Shown: one piece after another, positions 50,969 through 60,371 of the stretch | Layout: every line of letters starts with the position of its first letter | Position numbering within the stretch: the first letter of the stretch is position 1 | Assembly: GCF_001514065.1 (NCBI RefSeq) | Contig: NZ_KQ948422.1 | Location: 620,001-684,000, forward strand | From: Streptomyces antibioticus | GTDB taxonomy: Bacteria > Actinomycetota > Actinomycetes > Streptomycetales > Streptomycetaceae | Direction: 5' to 3' | DNA: 64,000 nt | Notes under the pieces: generated by a model | Seen by the model: the letters and a program-made list of their open reading frames with translations, nothing else | The model's database searches: none | What the model was told of the DNA's origin: nothing | Made by a program: the position numbers and the translations under genes

Positions 50969-51940
50969 TCATGTGCCGGTGTACCCCAGGTCGAGCACGA
51001 TCTTGCCCACCACCGCGCCCGTGCGCAGTCGCTCGACCGCTTCGCCGAGCGCGTCCATGCCGTAGCTCTCGTACGGCAGTGTCAGCGCGCCCGAGGACAG
51101 CTCCGGGAGCAGGCGCAGTACCTGGGGGGCGACCTCCGCGCTGCGGTTGATCATGTTCACGGGGAGGAGGGAGACGTCCGCGAGGAAGAAGTCTGCGAGG
51201 TCCAGGGTGAGTTCGCGCCCGGCGGTGTAGCCGAGGACCGCGGCCCGGCCACGGGGGCGGACCAGCGTGAGGGCGTTGCGCAGGATCCGGCCGCCGACGG
51301 TGTCGATGAGGACGTCGACCTTGCCGCCGACCGCCTCCTCGGACAGGTCGGAGGCGAGCATCGCCTTGGCGGCACCGGGCACGTGCGGGAGCTTCGCCGG
51401 GCGGCCGACCGCGCCGATCACCTCCGCGCCGGCGCGCGCCGCGAGCTGCACGGCCATGGCGCCGACCGCTCCGGACGCGCCGGTGACCAGTACCCGCTCC
51501 CCCGGTCGCACCTGGGTGATCGCATGGACGGACGCCCAGGCGGTGCCGACCGGCGAGAAGTAGATGCAGGCCAGCGCGGGGTCGGTGCCCTCGGGCATGG
51601 GCTCGGCAGCGACGTCCGGCACGAGCACGTGCTCGGCCCAGGCTCCGTCACGGCTCAGGCCGATCCCCTCACCGCGCAGCCGTACCAGGGCACCTTCCGG
51701 GTGCGTGTCGGAGGCGACGACGTAGCCGCTGCCCTGGGTGCCGGGAATGAAGGGCAGCTCGGGCAGGATGCCGAACTGTCCGTCGAGAATGTTCAGGTCG
51801 AGATGGGCGGCGGTGGCCGCTGCCACCCGGACGAGTGTGTGCCCCGGGCGCGGCTCGGGCACGGTCCGTTCCCCGAGCTTCGGCAGCGTGCCGAACTCCT
51901 CGAGGAACAGGGCGCGCGACGTGGATGAGGTAGTGCTCAC
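50969..51940 (-). CDS. MDR-family quinone oxidoreductase-like protein
   Basis: A 323-residue zinc-independent medium-chain dehydrogenase/reductase. There is no structural-zinc Cys cluster; the NADPH-binding motif is VLVTGASGAVGAMAVQLAARAGAEV (about 147-171), and the C-terminal block is VSLLPVNM and VGKIVLDLG. It probably reduces quinones or enones with NADPH. The start is GTG at 51940 with GGAGAA upstream. A paralogue with the same LLPVNMI segment lies at 63014. It is the last gene in the direction of the ssu-type transporter operon, 68 bases after the permease, and may be co-transcribed with it. Confidence 0.87.
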   Translation of the reverse strand: MSTTSSTSRALFLEEFGTLPKLGERTVPEPRPGHTLVRVAAATAAHLDLNILDGQFGILPELPFIPGTQGSGYVVASDTHPEGALVRLRGEGIGLSRDGAWAEHVLVPDVAAEPMPEGTDPALACIYFSPVGTAWASVHAITQVRPGERVLVTGASGAVGAMAVQLAARAGAEVIGAVGRPAKLPHVPGAAKAMLASDLSEEAVGGKVDVLIDTVGGRILRNALTLVRPRGRAAVLGYTAGRELTLDLADFFLADVSLLPVNMINRSAEVAPQVLRLLPELSSGALTLPYESYGMDALGEAVERLRTGAVVGKIVLDLGYTGT

Positions 51941-52008
51941 GTGCTGTGTTCTCCGTTCTATCCCCGTTGGTGACTGCGCTTCCCCCGTGGGTCGCCGGCG
52001 CGCCCTAT

Positions 52009-52842
52009 CTAGACCTTTGCCCCATACTTGTACAGTACACGCATCGCGATGAGGCGCAGGATCCGGTCGTAGACGAGGCCCAGGATGCCCAGGGTGATGA
52101 TGCCGACGAAGACCCAGTCGATGCGGCCGTAGTTACGGGAGGTCCAGATCAAGGAGCCGAGACCCACCTGTGCGGCGACGATCTCGGCGGAGACGATCGT
52201 CAGGAAGCTGTTGCCCATGGCGAGGCGGGCACCCGTGACGATGTACGGGACGGTGGACGGCAGTACGACGCGCTGCAGGATCTGTCGGCGGCTGGCCCCG
52301 AGGCTGGCTGCGGCCCGCAGCTTGGACTCGTTGACGGCCATCACACCCGCGCTGGTGTTGAGCGTGACGATGAAGACAGCCGTGTAGAAGATCAGGACCA
52401 CCTTCGAACTCTCACCGATGCCCAGCCACACCACCGCCAGGGTCACGAAGGCGACCGGCGGGATGAAGCGGAAGAACTCGGTGTACGGCTCCAGGAGCAG
52501 GCGGACGATCCTGATCTGCCCGATGAGCAGGCCGACCGGGGCGCCCACCACGACGCCCAGGCCCCAGCCGATCAGGATGCGGCGGCTGGACGCGATGATC
52601 GAGTTGCCCAGCGTTCCGTCGGCCGCCAGCTCGCGGGCGGCCGACAGGGTCTCACTCGGCGAGGCGACCAGGGCCGGGCCGTACTTCACGGCCAAGAGCT
52701 GCCAGACACCCAGGCCGACGAGGACGGCGATGATGTAGAGGCCGATGGTGCGCAGCGCCTGCGCGCCGGCCCTCCCTTTGGAGCGGCGCGGTCGGGTGCC
52801 GGTGCTTGCCGAGGTCGGGGCCTCGGTCGTGGTGATGGTCAT
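52009..52842 (-). CDS. ssuC: ABC transporter permease, SsuC/TauC type
   Basis: A 277-residue permease of the sulfonate/nitrate/taurine family, with the EAA-type loop KLRAAASLGASRRQILQRVVLPSTVPYIVTGARLAMG and six helices. It pairs with the SsuB-type ATPase encoded immediately upstream on the same strand (4-base overlap). Typical ligands of this family are alkanesulfonates, taurine, nitrate, thiamine precursors or aromatic acids. Confidence 0.92.
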   Translation of the reverse strand: MTITTTEAPTSASTGTRPRRSKGRAGAQALRTIGLYIIAVLVGLGVWQLLAVKYGPALVASPSETLSAARELAADGTLGNSIIASSRRILIGWGLGVVVGAPVGLLIGQIRIVRLLLEPYTEFFRFIPPVAFVTLAVVWLGIGESSKVVLIFYTAVFIVTLNTSAGVMAVNESKLRAAASLGASRRQILQRVVLPSTVPYIVTGARLAMGNSFLTIVSAEIVAAQVGLGSLIWTSRNYGRIDWVFVGIITLGILGLVYDRILRLIAMRVLYKYGAKV

Positions 52843-53747
52843 GCGCCCTTTGCCTCTCGGTCGAGCTGGTCGTCGAGCCCCTGATCGCGCATGGCCTTGC
52901 GGACTTCTTCTCCGATGTCCTCGCGCAGCTGGTTGCGCAGGCGCAGGGCGGCCGGGTCGGACTCGTCGCGTGGACGCGGCAGGTCGACGGTGTACAGGGA
53001 CTTGATCGAGGCAGCGGGACCCGCGGTCATGACGGCGACCCGGTCGGCGAGGAGGATCGCCTCGTCGATGTCGTGCGTGACGAAGACGACGGTGCAGCCG
53101 GAGGCGCTCCAGATGCGGGCCGTCTCCTGCTGGAGCACCTGCCGGGTCTGCGCGTCGAGCGCGCCGAAGGGCTCGTCCATGAGGACGACGCCCGGCTCGT
53201 TGGCCAGCACTCGGGCGATCTGGACGCGCTGGCGCATGCCGCCGCTGAGCTGGCCGGGGTAGCGGTCCGCGCAGTGGCGCAGTCCGACGAGGCCGAGGTA
53301 CTCGTCGGCCACCCCGTTCTGCTCGGCGCGGGACATGCCGCGCATGCGCGGTCCGAAGGTGACGTTCTGCTTTACCGTCAGCCAGTCGAAGAGGGCCTCG
53401 CTGCTCTGGAACACCATGCCGAGTTCCGGGTCGGGGCCGCGGACGGGTGCGCCGTCCGCGGTGAGCGTCCCCTCGCTGACCTGGATGAATCCCGCCATGG
53501 CCGACAACAATGTGGACTTGCCGCAGCCGCTCGGTCCGAGCAAACAGAGAAACTCTCCGGCCGGGATGTCCAGATCGATGCCCTGGACGGCCCGGAAGTC
53601 ACCGAAGGAGATGCCCGCGCCTTCGACACGCAGAGCCGCTCCGCGTCCGGCTGCCGGCTCCGTACCGCGCGCTGTCACGGTTGTCGCGGCCACCGCGCCG
53701 CCCCCGGGCGCTGTCTCCTTGTCGATTCCCTGGATCGCCTTGGTCAT
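52839..53747 (-). CDS. ssuB: ABC transporter ATPase, SsuB/TauB type
   Basis: A 302-residue ATPase with Walker A LGPSGCGKST, signature GQLSGGMRQRV, Walker B VLMDEPFGALD and H-loop VTHDIDEAI, all typical of the SsuB/NrtD/TauB group. A hydrophilic N-terminal extension of about 38 residues precedes the ABC domain. The ATG at 53747 overlaps the binding-protein stop and has GGAGGG upstream. Confidence 0.93.
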   Translation of the reverse strand: MTKAIQGIDKETAPGGGAVAATTVTARGTEPAAGRGAALRVEGAGISFGDFRAVQGIDLDIPAGEFLCLLGPSGCGKSTLLSAMAGFIQVSEGTLTADGAPVRGPDPELGMVFQSSEALFDWLTVKQNVTFGPRMRGMSRAEQNGVADEYLGLVGLRHCADRYPGQLSGGMRQRVQIARVLANEPGVVLMDEPFGALDAQTRQVLQQETARIWSASGCTVVFVTHDIDEAILLADRVAVMTAGPAASIKSLYTVDLPRPRDESDPAALRLRNQLREDIGEEVRKAMRDQGLDDQLDREAKGA

Positions 53748-54757
53748 CAGGAACCCTCCGGGTTGTCGGAAAGCCAGCCGCGCTGGACGGTGCGGGACAC
53801 GTCGGGGCGGGCCTTCACCTTGCCGGTGTCCAGGTAGAACTGGGCCGTGCTGTCGTAGCCCTCGATGTCCTTGTCCGTGAAGTCGCGTACGGCGAAGTTG
53901 ATCTCCTTCACCGCCTTCAGGGTCTGGTCGGTGGGGATCTTCGCGGCCTTCTTGGTGGACTCCGCCGCGGCCTGCGGGTCGCTCTCGGTCTTCTGCGTCG
54001 CTTCCGCGAGGGTGGCCGCCACCTTCGCGGCGACGTCCTTGTTGTCCTTCAGCCAGGTCGAGGTCGACAACAGCCAGTGCTGGTAGCTGAATCCGTAGTC
54101 GCCCGTGGTCTCCAGGACCCGCTCGCCCAGCTCCACCCCCTTGCTCGGCCACGGTTCCCACAGGACGTAGGCGTCCACGTCGCCCTTCTTCGTGAGCGCC
54201 GGGATCTCGGCAGGGTCGGCCGTGACGAACTCGACCGAGTCGGTCTTGATGCCCTTCGATTCGAGGAACCGGGTGGCGGCCAGCTGGGACAGGCCCGGGA
54301 CCACGGCCATCTTCCGGATCTTCTCGGGGGACTTCACATCGCGCCCCAGGACGACCTTGAGGTACTGCCCGGAGTCCTCGTACACGAGCAGGGAGCGCAG
54401 ATCCGGGTTCTCCCCGAGCAGACCGATGGTGGTGGCGTCGGAGTTCCCCGCCATCTGCACCTGTCCCGCGTTGAGAGCGTCGACGCCTTCCCCGCCCTTG
54501 GCGAACTGCACGAGGTCGACGTCGAGCCCGTGCTTGGCCCACAGTCCCTCGGCATCGGCGACGAAGAACGGCGCGTACCCGGCGTCGATACCGACGGCGA
54601 TACGTATGTGGGGCACACCTGCCTTGCCGCCCGAGCCCGAACCGGCATCGGTGGTACCCGCTCCGCAGGCGGTCACGGCGGTCAGTGCGGCGGCGAAAAA
54701 GACGGTGCCGGCGATGCGTTGGACGGGGCGGGCATTCGGGCGGGACGTGTTCTGCAT
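53747..54757 (-). CDS. ssuA: ABC transporter substrate-binding lipoprotein, SsuA/TauA/NrtA type
   Basis: A 336-residue lipoprotein: signal peptide with lipobox AVTAC (Cys31), then the NMT1/SsuA fold (IAVGIDAGYAPFFVADAEGLWAKHGLDVDLVQFAKGG; ALNAGQVQMAGNSDATT; VDAYVLWEPW). The ligand is unknown; sulfonates are the usual choice in this family. GAGGTG precedes the ATG at 54757. It shares about half of its visible positions with the frameshifted paralogue upstream, which indicates a tandem duplication. The remaining intact copy suffices for the transporter. Confidence 0.9.
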   Translation of the reverse strand: MQNTSRPNARPVQRIAGTVFFAAALTAVTACGAGTTDAGSGSGGKAGVPHIRIAVGIDAGYAPFFVADAEGLWAKHGLDVDLVQFAKGGEGVDALNAGQVQMAGNSDATTIGLLGENPDLRSLLVYEDSGQYLKVVLGRDVKSPEKIRKMAVVPGLSQLAATRFLESKGIKTDSVEFVTADPAEIPALTKKGDVDAYVLWEPWPSKGVELGERVLETTGDYGFSYQHWLLSTSTWLKDNKDVAAKVAATLAEATQKTESDPQAAAESTKKAAKIPTDQTLKAVKEINFAVRDFTDKDIEGYDSTAQFYLDTGKVKARPDVSRTVQRGWLSDNPEGS

Positions 54758-54900
54758 GGTCACCTCGGAGTGGGGCGCTTTTGGCAGGTAATCGGGGGTG
54801 CGGGCCCGTGAGTGGGCGAACGCTACTGCTGGTCGAGGGGCGGGAGCATGCACGACGGTCCGCTCAGCGGGACGGGCTCGCACGTGCTTCGTCACAGGCG

Positions 54901-55877
54901 TCACTCGGCGTGCCGGTCGTACCAGCCACGCAGCAGGACGGTGTCGTAGTCGGGTGCGTTCTTGATGAGCTTCTGCGCGAGGAGGAAGTCCACGATCTTG
55001 CGCGAGGAGGTGACATCGGCCGAGGTCAGGGAACGGGGCGTGAAGGAGATCTCGCCGACGCCCTTCTCCGTCTGGGCCACCGGCAGCTGGGCCTGCTCGT
55101 GGGCCGCGAGGGCGGCCGCGTGCGGATCCTTCGTCACCAGCCGGTCGGCCTCCGCGACCACCTTGAACACCTTCCCGGCGAGCTCCTCGTTGTTTTTCAG
55201 CCACTTGTCGTCCGCCAGCAGCCACTGCTGGTACGTGACGCCGAAGTCGCCGATGGAACCGGCGATGTGGCCGCCCGCCTCGACGCCCTTGGTCACCCAG
55301 GGGTCGAAGAGGATGTACCCGTCGATGTCACCGCGCTGGAGCATGCTGGGGATCTCCTGCGGCGAGCTCTGCTGGATCTTCACCGAGTCCGGGTCGATGC
55401 CGTGATGGTCCAGGTACTCGTGCGTGGCGTACAGACCGATGCCCTGGATCGAACCCATGGTCCTGATCTGGCTCGGCGAGGTGATGCCCTTGCGCAGGAC
55501 GACCTTGAGGTAACGGCCGGAGGACTGGAACACACCCAGGGCGCGCAGGCGGGGGTTGCTCACCATCTGCGGCAGGGCGGTGGAGTCCGCGTTCACGGAG
55601 ATCTGTGCGGTGCCGGCCGTGACCGCCTGGCGGCGGCGGGCCCACCCTCCACCTTCGTCAGCTGCACGTCGAGGCCGGCCTTCTCGAACATTCCGTTCTC
55701 GGCGGCCAGATACAGCGGGGCGTACGCGGCGTCGACGCCGAGCGCGATCCGCACGGTCGGGCTCGCGCCGCCCGCGGATCCCGCCGAGTCGGTGGTACCC
55801 GCGCCGCAGGCGGTGGCGAGGAGCAGGGCGAACAGGGCGACCGCCGGGCGCCCTCTCCTTCGGTGGAGACGGAACAT
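54901..55877 (-). pseudogene. Second SsuA-type binding-protein gene, frameshifted
   Basis: From the ATG at 55877 (GGAGGT upstream) the first frame encodes a lipoprotein start (LATAC, Cys24) and TVRIALGVDAAYAPLYLAAENGMFEKAGLDVQLTKVEGG. At about 55628-55632 the frame must shift by one base to continue as QAVTAGTAQISVNADSTALPQM and so on to the stop at 54901. Adding a single C within the GCC-GCC-GCC-AGG run restores ...AAAQAVTAG..., an excellent family match. Everything else is intact, so this is either a very recent mutation or a base-calling error in a GC repeat. Confidence 0.85.
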
Positions 55878-56087
55878 CGGATACGACCTCCGGTCGGAGT
55901 GCTGTCGAGGTGGCGGAAACCTGACACTCCGGAAGACCGACGCAAAGCACGACGTCCCGTCTGGCGGACCGGCTCGATCGAGGTGATCACTTGCTGCGCC
56001 GACCGAGCCGCTGACCACGGGAATGACTCTCGCCGCATGGGTGGCCCTGATCACCCGTTGCCTGATTTTTACACCCCCGCCCCTCTA

Positions 56088-56130
56088 TGCAACATGGCGT
56101 TGTTGCACTTCAAATGGCCTGTAACGCCAT
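56088..56130. promoter_or_regulatory. Nested inverted repeats upstream of IclR gene
   Basis: TGCAACA (56088-56094) and TGTTGCA (56101-56107) form a dyad with a 6-base spacer. Overlapping it, ATGGCGTT (56094-56101) is inverted as AACGCCAT (56123-56130). Both lie just before the IclR start at 56153 and are candidate autoregulatory sites, also serving the divergent binding-protein gene. Confidence 0.4.
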
Positions 56131-56152
56131 GCGACGGAGTAAGGGGACGCTG

Positions 56153-57004
56153 ATGGGGTCGTATTCCGAAGAGGACGTCCTGCTGCCGAATTCCGTCCTG
56201 GGCAAGGCCCAGCTGCTGCTCGCCGCGTTCGAGTCGGGGGCGGTCCGCCTGCGGCTGAGCGAGCTGAGCCGCCGCTCGGGTGTGCCCAAGGCGTCGGCGT
56301 ACCGCCTCGCCCAGGAAATGGTGCAGTGGGGTCTGCTGGACCGGCGCGGTGAGATGTACGAGCTCGGCATCAGGCTCTTCCACCTGGGGCAGCGGGTGCC
56401 CGCCTCCTCGGTGCTGCGCACCGTGGCCCGCCCGCGGATGGCCGACCTGTTCACTCGGATCCGCACGGCCGTGCACCTCGCGGTCCTCGACGGCACCCAT
56501 GTGCTGTTCCTGGAGAAGATCGCCGGTGAGGCCAACGTGCTCGCCCCCTCGTACGTCGGCGGCCGCCTCCCCGCTTCCTGCGCGGCCACCGGTCAGATGC
56601 TGCTCGCCGTGGCGCCGGACGGGCACGAGCGAGTGGCGGCACTCACCGACGCGGGCCTGCCCGCAATGACCCGCCGCTCCCTGACGGACCCGCGGCTCCT
56701 GTCCCAGCGGCTGTCGAAGGCGGCCCACCAGGGATACGTGCTGGAGGTCGAGGAGGTCAGAGCCGGACACGCCAGTCTCGCCGTACCCGTGGCTCTGCCC
56801 GGGTCGGAGTACGCGGCGCTCTCGGTCACGGCACCGGTCACGCAGGTGTCGGTGGAACGGTGCCTCGCGGCGTTGCGTACCGCGGCGGACAGCATCGAAC
56901 GGGGCGTGGCGCAGAAGACGGAGCAGGATCCGTCGTACCAAACGGCTCGCGCGGTCCGCAGACCGAAGCGGGGCGGAGCGCGTCCCGCCCGCGCCGCGAG
57001 CTGA
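56153..57004 (+). CDS. IclR-family transcriptional regulator
   Basis: A 283-residue IclR protein with winged helix LGKAQLLLAAFESGAVRLRLSELSRRSGVPKASAYRLAQEM and effector domain segments YELGIRLFHLGQRV, GGRLPASCAATGQMLLA and GYVLEVEEVRAGHASLAVPV. The C-terminal 30 residues are Arg/Ala-rich. The ATG at 56153 follows AAGGGG; an in-frame ATG at 56087 would extend into the dyads. It is divergent from the ssu-type operon and upstream of the CoA-transferase operon in the same direction, so either could be its target. Confidence 0.9.
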   Translation: MGSYSEEDVLLPNSVLGKAQLLLAAFESGAVRLRLSELSRRSGVPKASAYRLAQEMVQWGLLDRRGEMYELGIRLFHLGQRVPASSVLRTVARPRMADLFTRIRTAVHLAVLDGTHVLFLEKIAGEANVLAPSYVGGRLPASCAATGQMLLAVAPDGHERVAALTDAGLPAMTRRSLTDPRLLSQRLSKAAHQGYVLEVEEVRAGHASLAVPVALPGSEYAALSVTAPVTQVSVERCLAALRTAADSIERGVAQKTEQDPSYQTARAVRRPKRGGARPARAAS

Positions 57005-57126
57005 GCACCCGCTCGGCCCGCGCCCCGCAGCCGGTTCCGGTCAGCAGAACACCCCCGTGGCCCGCCTCCCCGCCCCCGGTGATCGTGAGATTCCGCAAAG
57101 GCTGCGGACACGTAAGGGGAGGAGCC

Positions 57127-59442
57127 GTGGTGGGACCAGACACGGACCCGGCAACACTGCGCGTGCTCGACCTGACCGATGAACTCGCCTTCCAGGGCGC
57201 CCGGTTGCTCGTCGGGATCGGCGCCGACGTGCTACGGACCGAGCCGGGCACCGGCCTCGACCCGGCGGCCCGTGCCCACTGGCACGCGGGCAAGCGATGG
57301 ATGCCGGCGGAGGATCCGGCCGCGCTCGACGCACTGGCGGCGGACGCCGACATCATCCTGGAGAGCGGGCCCGTGGCGCGGCTGCGCGGCCTGCGGGAGG
57401 ACGGCGCTTCCCGGTGGCCGCATGCCGTGCACGTGGTGGTGACACCCTTCGGGCTGACCGGACCGCGCCGCGACTGGATCGGCGACGATCTGGTGCTGGC
57501 CTCGGCCGGCGGCATGACCTGGCTCGGCGGCCGCCCCGACGCACAGCCCAAACCGCCGCCGCGGGAACAGGCGCTCCAGACCGCCGGCGCCCACGCGGCG
57601 ATCGGGGCACTCCTGGCCGTCGTCTCGGGCACCCCTCAACTGGTCGACATCTCCGCGCAGGAGGCCGTCGCCGCCACGCTGGAGACCGCCGCCCTCGCAT
57701 GGATCCACGCCGGACGTTTCCCCGTACGCAACGGCGGGGTGTACGAACACGTGGCGCACCAGATCTTCGAGGCAGCGGACGGGTACGTGGCCGGGGGCTA
57801 CTCCGGCAGCAACCGGATGTGGACGGATCTGCTGGCGTGGCTGGCCGAGCGCGGCGAAGCCGGTGACCTCCTCGACGAGCGCTGGCAGGACGCCACGTTC
57901 CGATGGCAGCAGCGCCCCCATGTGGACGCCGTCGTACGACGGTTCGCGGCGCGGCAACCGGCCGCCGAACTGGCCGCCGAGGCGCGCGAGCGGGCCCTGC
58001 CCTGGGCCGAGGTCGTACCGGCCGCGCGTCTGACCGACAACCCGCAGCTACGCGACCGCGAGTACCTGGTCACGATCACCGGCGAGGGGCTGCCCGACGG
58101 CGGCGTCGAGGACGTCGGCTTTCCGTGGGCGGCGCTGCCGCGGCCGGTCACGCTGCCCGCGCTGCGAGCAGTGGCGCCGGGCGATGCTCCGTGGCGCAGG
58201 TCCGCACCGACCAAGGTGCGCGACAGTGGCGCGGAACCGAAGTCCAAGGCCTTGGAAGGGGTACGGGTCCTCGATCTTACGTGGGTGCTGGCCGGGCCGT
58301 ACGTCACCAAGCAGCTCGGCGAGCACAGTGCCGACATCGTCAAGATCGAGTCACGGCACCGTCAGGACCCCACGCGTTTCGCCCCGTCGATGCATCTGCG
58401 GCCGGGCTCCGACCCCGACGACAGCGGCTACTTCATCAACTTCAACCGCAACAAGCGCAGCGTCGCCCTCAACCTGCGCACCGACGAAGGCCAGAGGCTG
58501 CTGCGCGAGCTGGTCCCGCACTGCCACGTCGTCGTGGAGAACTTCAGCCCGGGTGTGCTCGCCCGCTGGGGCATGGACTACGCGTCGCTGCGCGAACTCA
58601 ACCCGGACGTCATCCTGGTGTCGATGGCGGGGGTCGGCCAGACCGGTCCCTGGCGCAACGCCGTCACGTTCGCCGACACACTCGCCGCGATGTCCGGCCT
58701 GTCCAGCGAGACCGGCGATCCCGGCGGCCCTCCGCAGGGCCTGACCTTCGGGCTCGGCGACATGATCGCAGCCAATTCCGCCGTACTCGCCACGCTCGAC
58801 CTGCTGGCGCGCGGGCGCGGCGGCCACGTGGACCTGTCCCAACTGGAGGCGATGGCCGCGACGATGGGCCCGGCCGCCCTGGAACCCGTCCTGGGCGAGG
58901 GAGTACCAGATCCCCGGACCGCCGAGTTCCCCAACCGGTCGCCGCGCGCCGTGCCGCACGGGGTGTATCCGGCAGCCGGGGACGACCGGTGGGTGGCAGT
59001 GTCGGTGACCGACGAGACGCAGTGGCAGACCCTGACGCGCCTCGTCGAACTCCCCTGCGCTGACGCCGACTTGGCCACCCGACGAGCGCACGAGGACGAG
59101 ATCGACACCACCCTCGCCGCCTGGACCAGCCGACACGACGCGCACAAACTCGCCGAAGCGCTCCAGGCGGAGGGCATCGCGGCGGCGGTCGTGGCGACCG
59201 GGCAGGACCTGGTCGAGGCCGACGAACAGCTCGCGGCCCGAGGCTTCTACCCCGTGCTGGACCACCCCCTCACCGGCCCGGTCCGGCACGAGGGCATCGT
59301 CGCGCGCCTGACGGCGACGCCGGGCGGACTCGACCGGCCCGCACCTCTTCTGGGCCAGCACACGGATGAGGTACTGCGGGAACTGCTGGGCCTGAGCGAG
59401 GAACAGCTGGCGACGCTGACAGCCGAAGGAGTGACCGAGTGA
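57127..59442 (+). CDS. Fused tandem class III CoA-transferase (CaiB/BaiF family), N-half degenerate
   Basis: A 771-residue protein of two CaiB/BaiF-like halves (about 1-350 and 378-771). The C-terminal half has VRVLDLTWVLAGPYVTKQLGEHSADIVKIE, NFNRNKRSVALNL and the active-site Asp545 in FGLGDMIAANSAVLA. In the N-terminal half the equivalent segment reads QTAGAHAAIGALLAV with Ala instead of Asp, so it is probably only structural. Class III transferases move CoA between carboxylic acids. The GTG at 57127 follows GGGGAGGA. It is the first gene of a catabolic operon with crotonase next (GTGA overlap). Substrate unknown. Confidence 0.9.
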   Translation: MVGPDTDPATLRVLDLTDELAFQGARLLVGIGADVLRTEPGTGLDPAARAHWHAGKRWMPAEDPAALDALAADADIILESGPVARLRGLREDGASRWPHAVHVVVTPFGLTGPRRDWIGDDLVLASAGGMTWLGGRPDAQPKPPPREQALQTAGAHAAIGALLAVVSGTPQLVDISAQEAVAATLETAALAWIHAGRFPVRNGGVYEHVAHQIFEAADGYVAGGYSGSNRMWTDLLAWLAERGEAGDLLDERWQDATFRWQQRPHVDAVVRRFAARQPAAELAAEARERALPWAEVVPAARLTDNPQLRDREYLVTITGEGLPDGGVEDVGFPWAALPRPVTLPALRAVAPGDAPWRRSAPTKVRDSGAEPKSKALEGVRVLDLTWVLAGPYVTKQLGEHSADIVKIESRHRQDPTRFAPSMHLRPGSDPDDSGYFINFNRNKRSVALNLRTDEGQRLLRELVPHCHVVVENFSPGVLARWGMDYASLRELNPDVILVSMAGVGQTGPWRNAVTFADTLAAMSGLSSETGDPGGPPQGLTFGLGDMIAANSAVLATLDLLARGRGGHVDLSQLEAMAATMGPAALEPVLGEGVPDPRTAEFPNRSPRAVPHGVYPAAGDDRWVAVSVTDETQWQTLTRLVELPCADADLATRRAHEDEIDTTLAAWTSRHDAHKLAEALQAEGIAAAVVATGQDLVEADEQLAARGFYPVLDHPLTGPVRHEGIVARLTATPGGLDRPAPLLGQHTDEVLRELLGLSEEQLATLTAEGVTE

Positions 59443-60239
59443 GCGAGGCGAGGATGACCCAGGGCATGGCGACGCAGGTACTGCACGTGACGCGCGACGG
59501 GGCCGTGGCGACCGTCCGCGTGGACCGACCCAAGGTGAACGCCGTGGATCCGGCGATGATCGAGGAGTTCCTCTCGGTCCTGTCGCCGCTGGCCGCCGAC
59601 CCGCAGGTGCGGTGCATCGTCATCACCGGCACCGGCCGCTTCTTCGTCGCCGGCGCCGACATCGCCGTCATGCGGGACCTGTCCGTCGAGAACCAGGCGA
59701 AGATGCGCCGCTGGATCCACGTACAGCGCGCGATCGAGCAGACCCCCAAGCCGGTCGTCGCGGCGATGAACGGCCACGCGCTGGGCGGCGGCGCGGAGTT
59801 GTCCCTCGCCTGCGACCTGCGGATCCTCTCGACGGAGGCCACGTTCGGCTTCCCGGAGATGCGGCTCGGGCTGTTCCCGGGGGCCGGCGGCAGCCAGCGG
59901 CTCCCCCGGCTCATCGGCCCCCACCTTGCCAAGCGCCTGATGATCGAGGGAGAACTGCTGACACCGCAGCGCGCACTGGAACTCGGACTGGTCGACGTCG
60001 TGGTGGAGCACGCCGAGTTCGAGACGACGGTCGCCGAGCAGGCCCGCCGCCTCGCGGCGCAGCCGACGGCCACCATCGCCCTGCTCAAGCGGGTCGTCGA
60101 CGAGGGGTACGGACTGCCCCTCGAACAGGCCCTGGAGCGCGAGGAGAAGGGCGTCGCCGACCTGATCGGGACCGCCGACGCGGCGGAGGGGCTCCAGGCG
60201 TTCCTCGACAAGCGGACGCCGGTGTTCACCGGCCGGTGA
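59439..60239 (+). CDS. Enoyl-CoA hydratase/isomerase (crotonase) family protein
   Basis: A 266-residue crotonase with oxyanion segments RFFVAGADIAVM and MNGHALGGGAELSLACDLRI. Both hydratase glutamates are present (Glu120 in GGGAEL and Glu140 in FGFPEMRLG), so true enoyl-CoA hydration is plausible. The GTG start overlaps the CoA-transferase stop. The 3' end carries the first copy of a 47-base tandem duplication. Confidence 0.9.
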   Translation: MSEARMTQGMATQVLHVTRDGAVATVRVDRPKVNAVDPAMIEEFLSVLSPLAADPQVRCIVITGTGRFFVAGADIAVMRDLSVENQAKMRRWIHVQRAIEQTPKPVVAAMNGHALGGGAELSLACDLRILSTEATFGFPEMRLGLFPGAGGSQRLPRLIGPHLAKRLMIEGELLTPQRALELGLVDVVVEHAEFETTVAEQARRLAAQPTATIALLKRVVDEGYGLPLEQALEREEKGVADLIGTADAAEGLQAFLDKRTPVFTGR

Positions 60240-60290
60240 GGCCGGCGTTCCCCGACAAGCGGAGGCGGGTGTTCATCGGCCGGTGAGGCC
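60197..60290. repeat. 47-bp imperfect tandem duplication at the crotonase 3' end
   Basis: Copy 1 (60197-60243) includes the last 14 codons and stop of the crotonase gene; copy 2 (60244-60290) repeats it with about 4 mismatches, ending with another in-frame-looking VFIGR-stop. The second copy is untranslated. Confidence 0.8.
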
Positions 60291-60371
60291 ACGCCGTCGC
60301 GGGGGTGGCCCGGTTCCGGTGACCGGACCGCCTCCGTTGGCGTGTTCCCGTACGTTCCGCATGCTCGGCGG

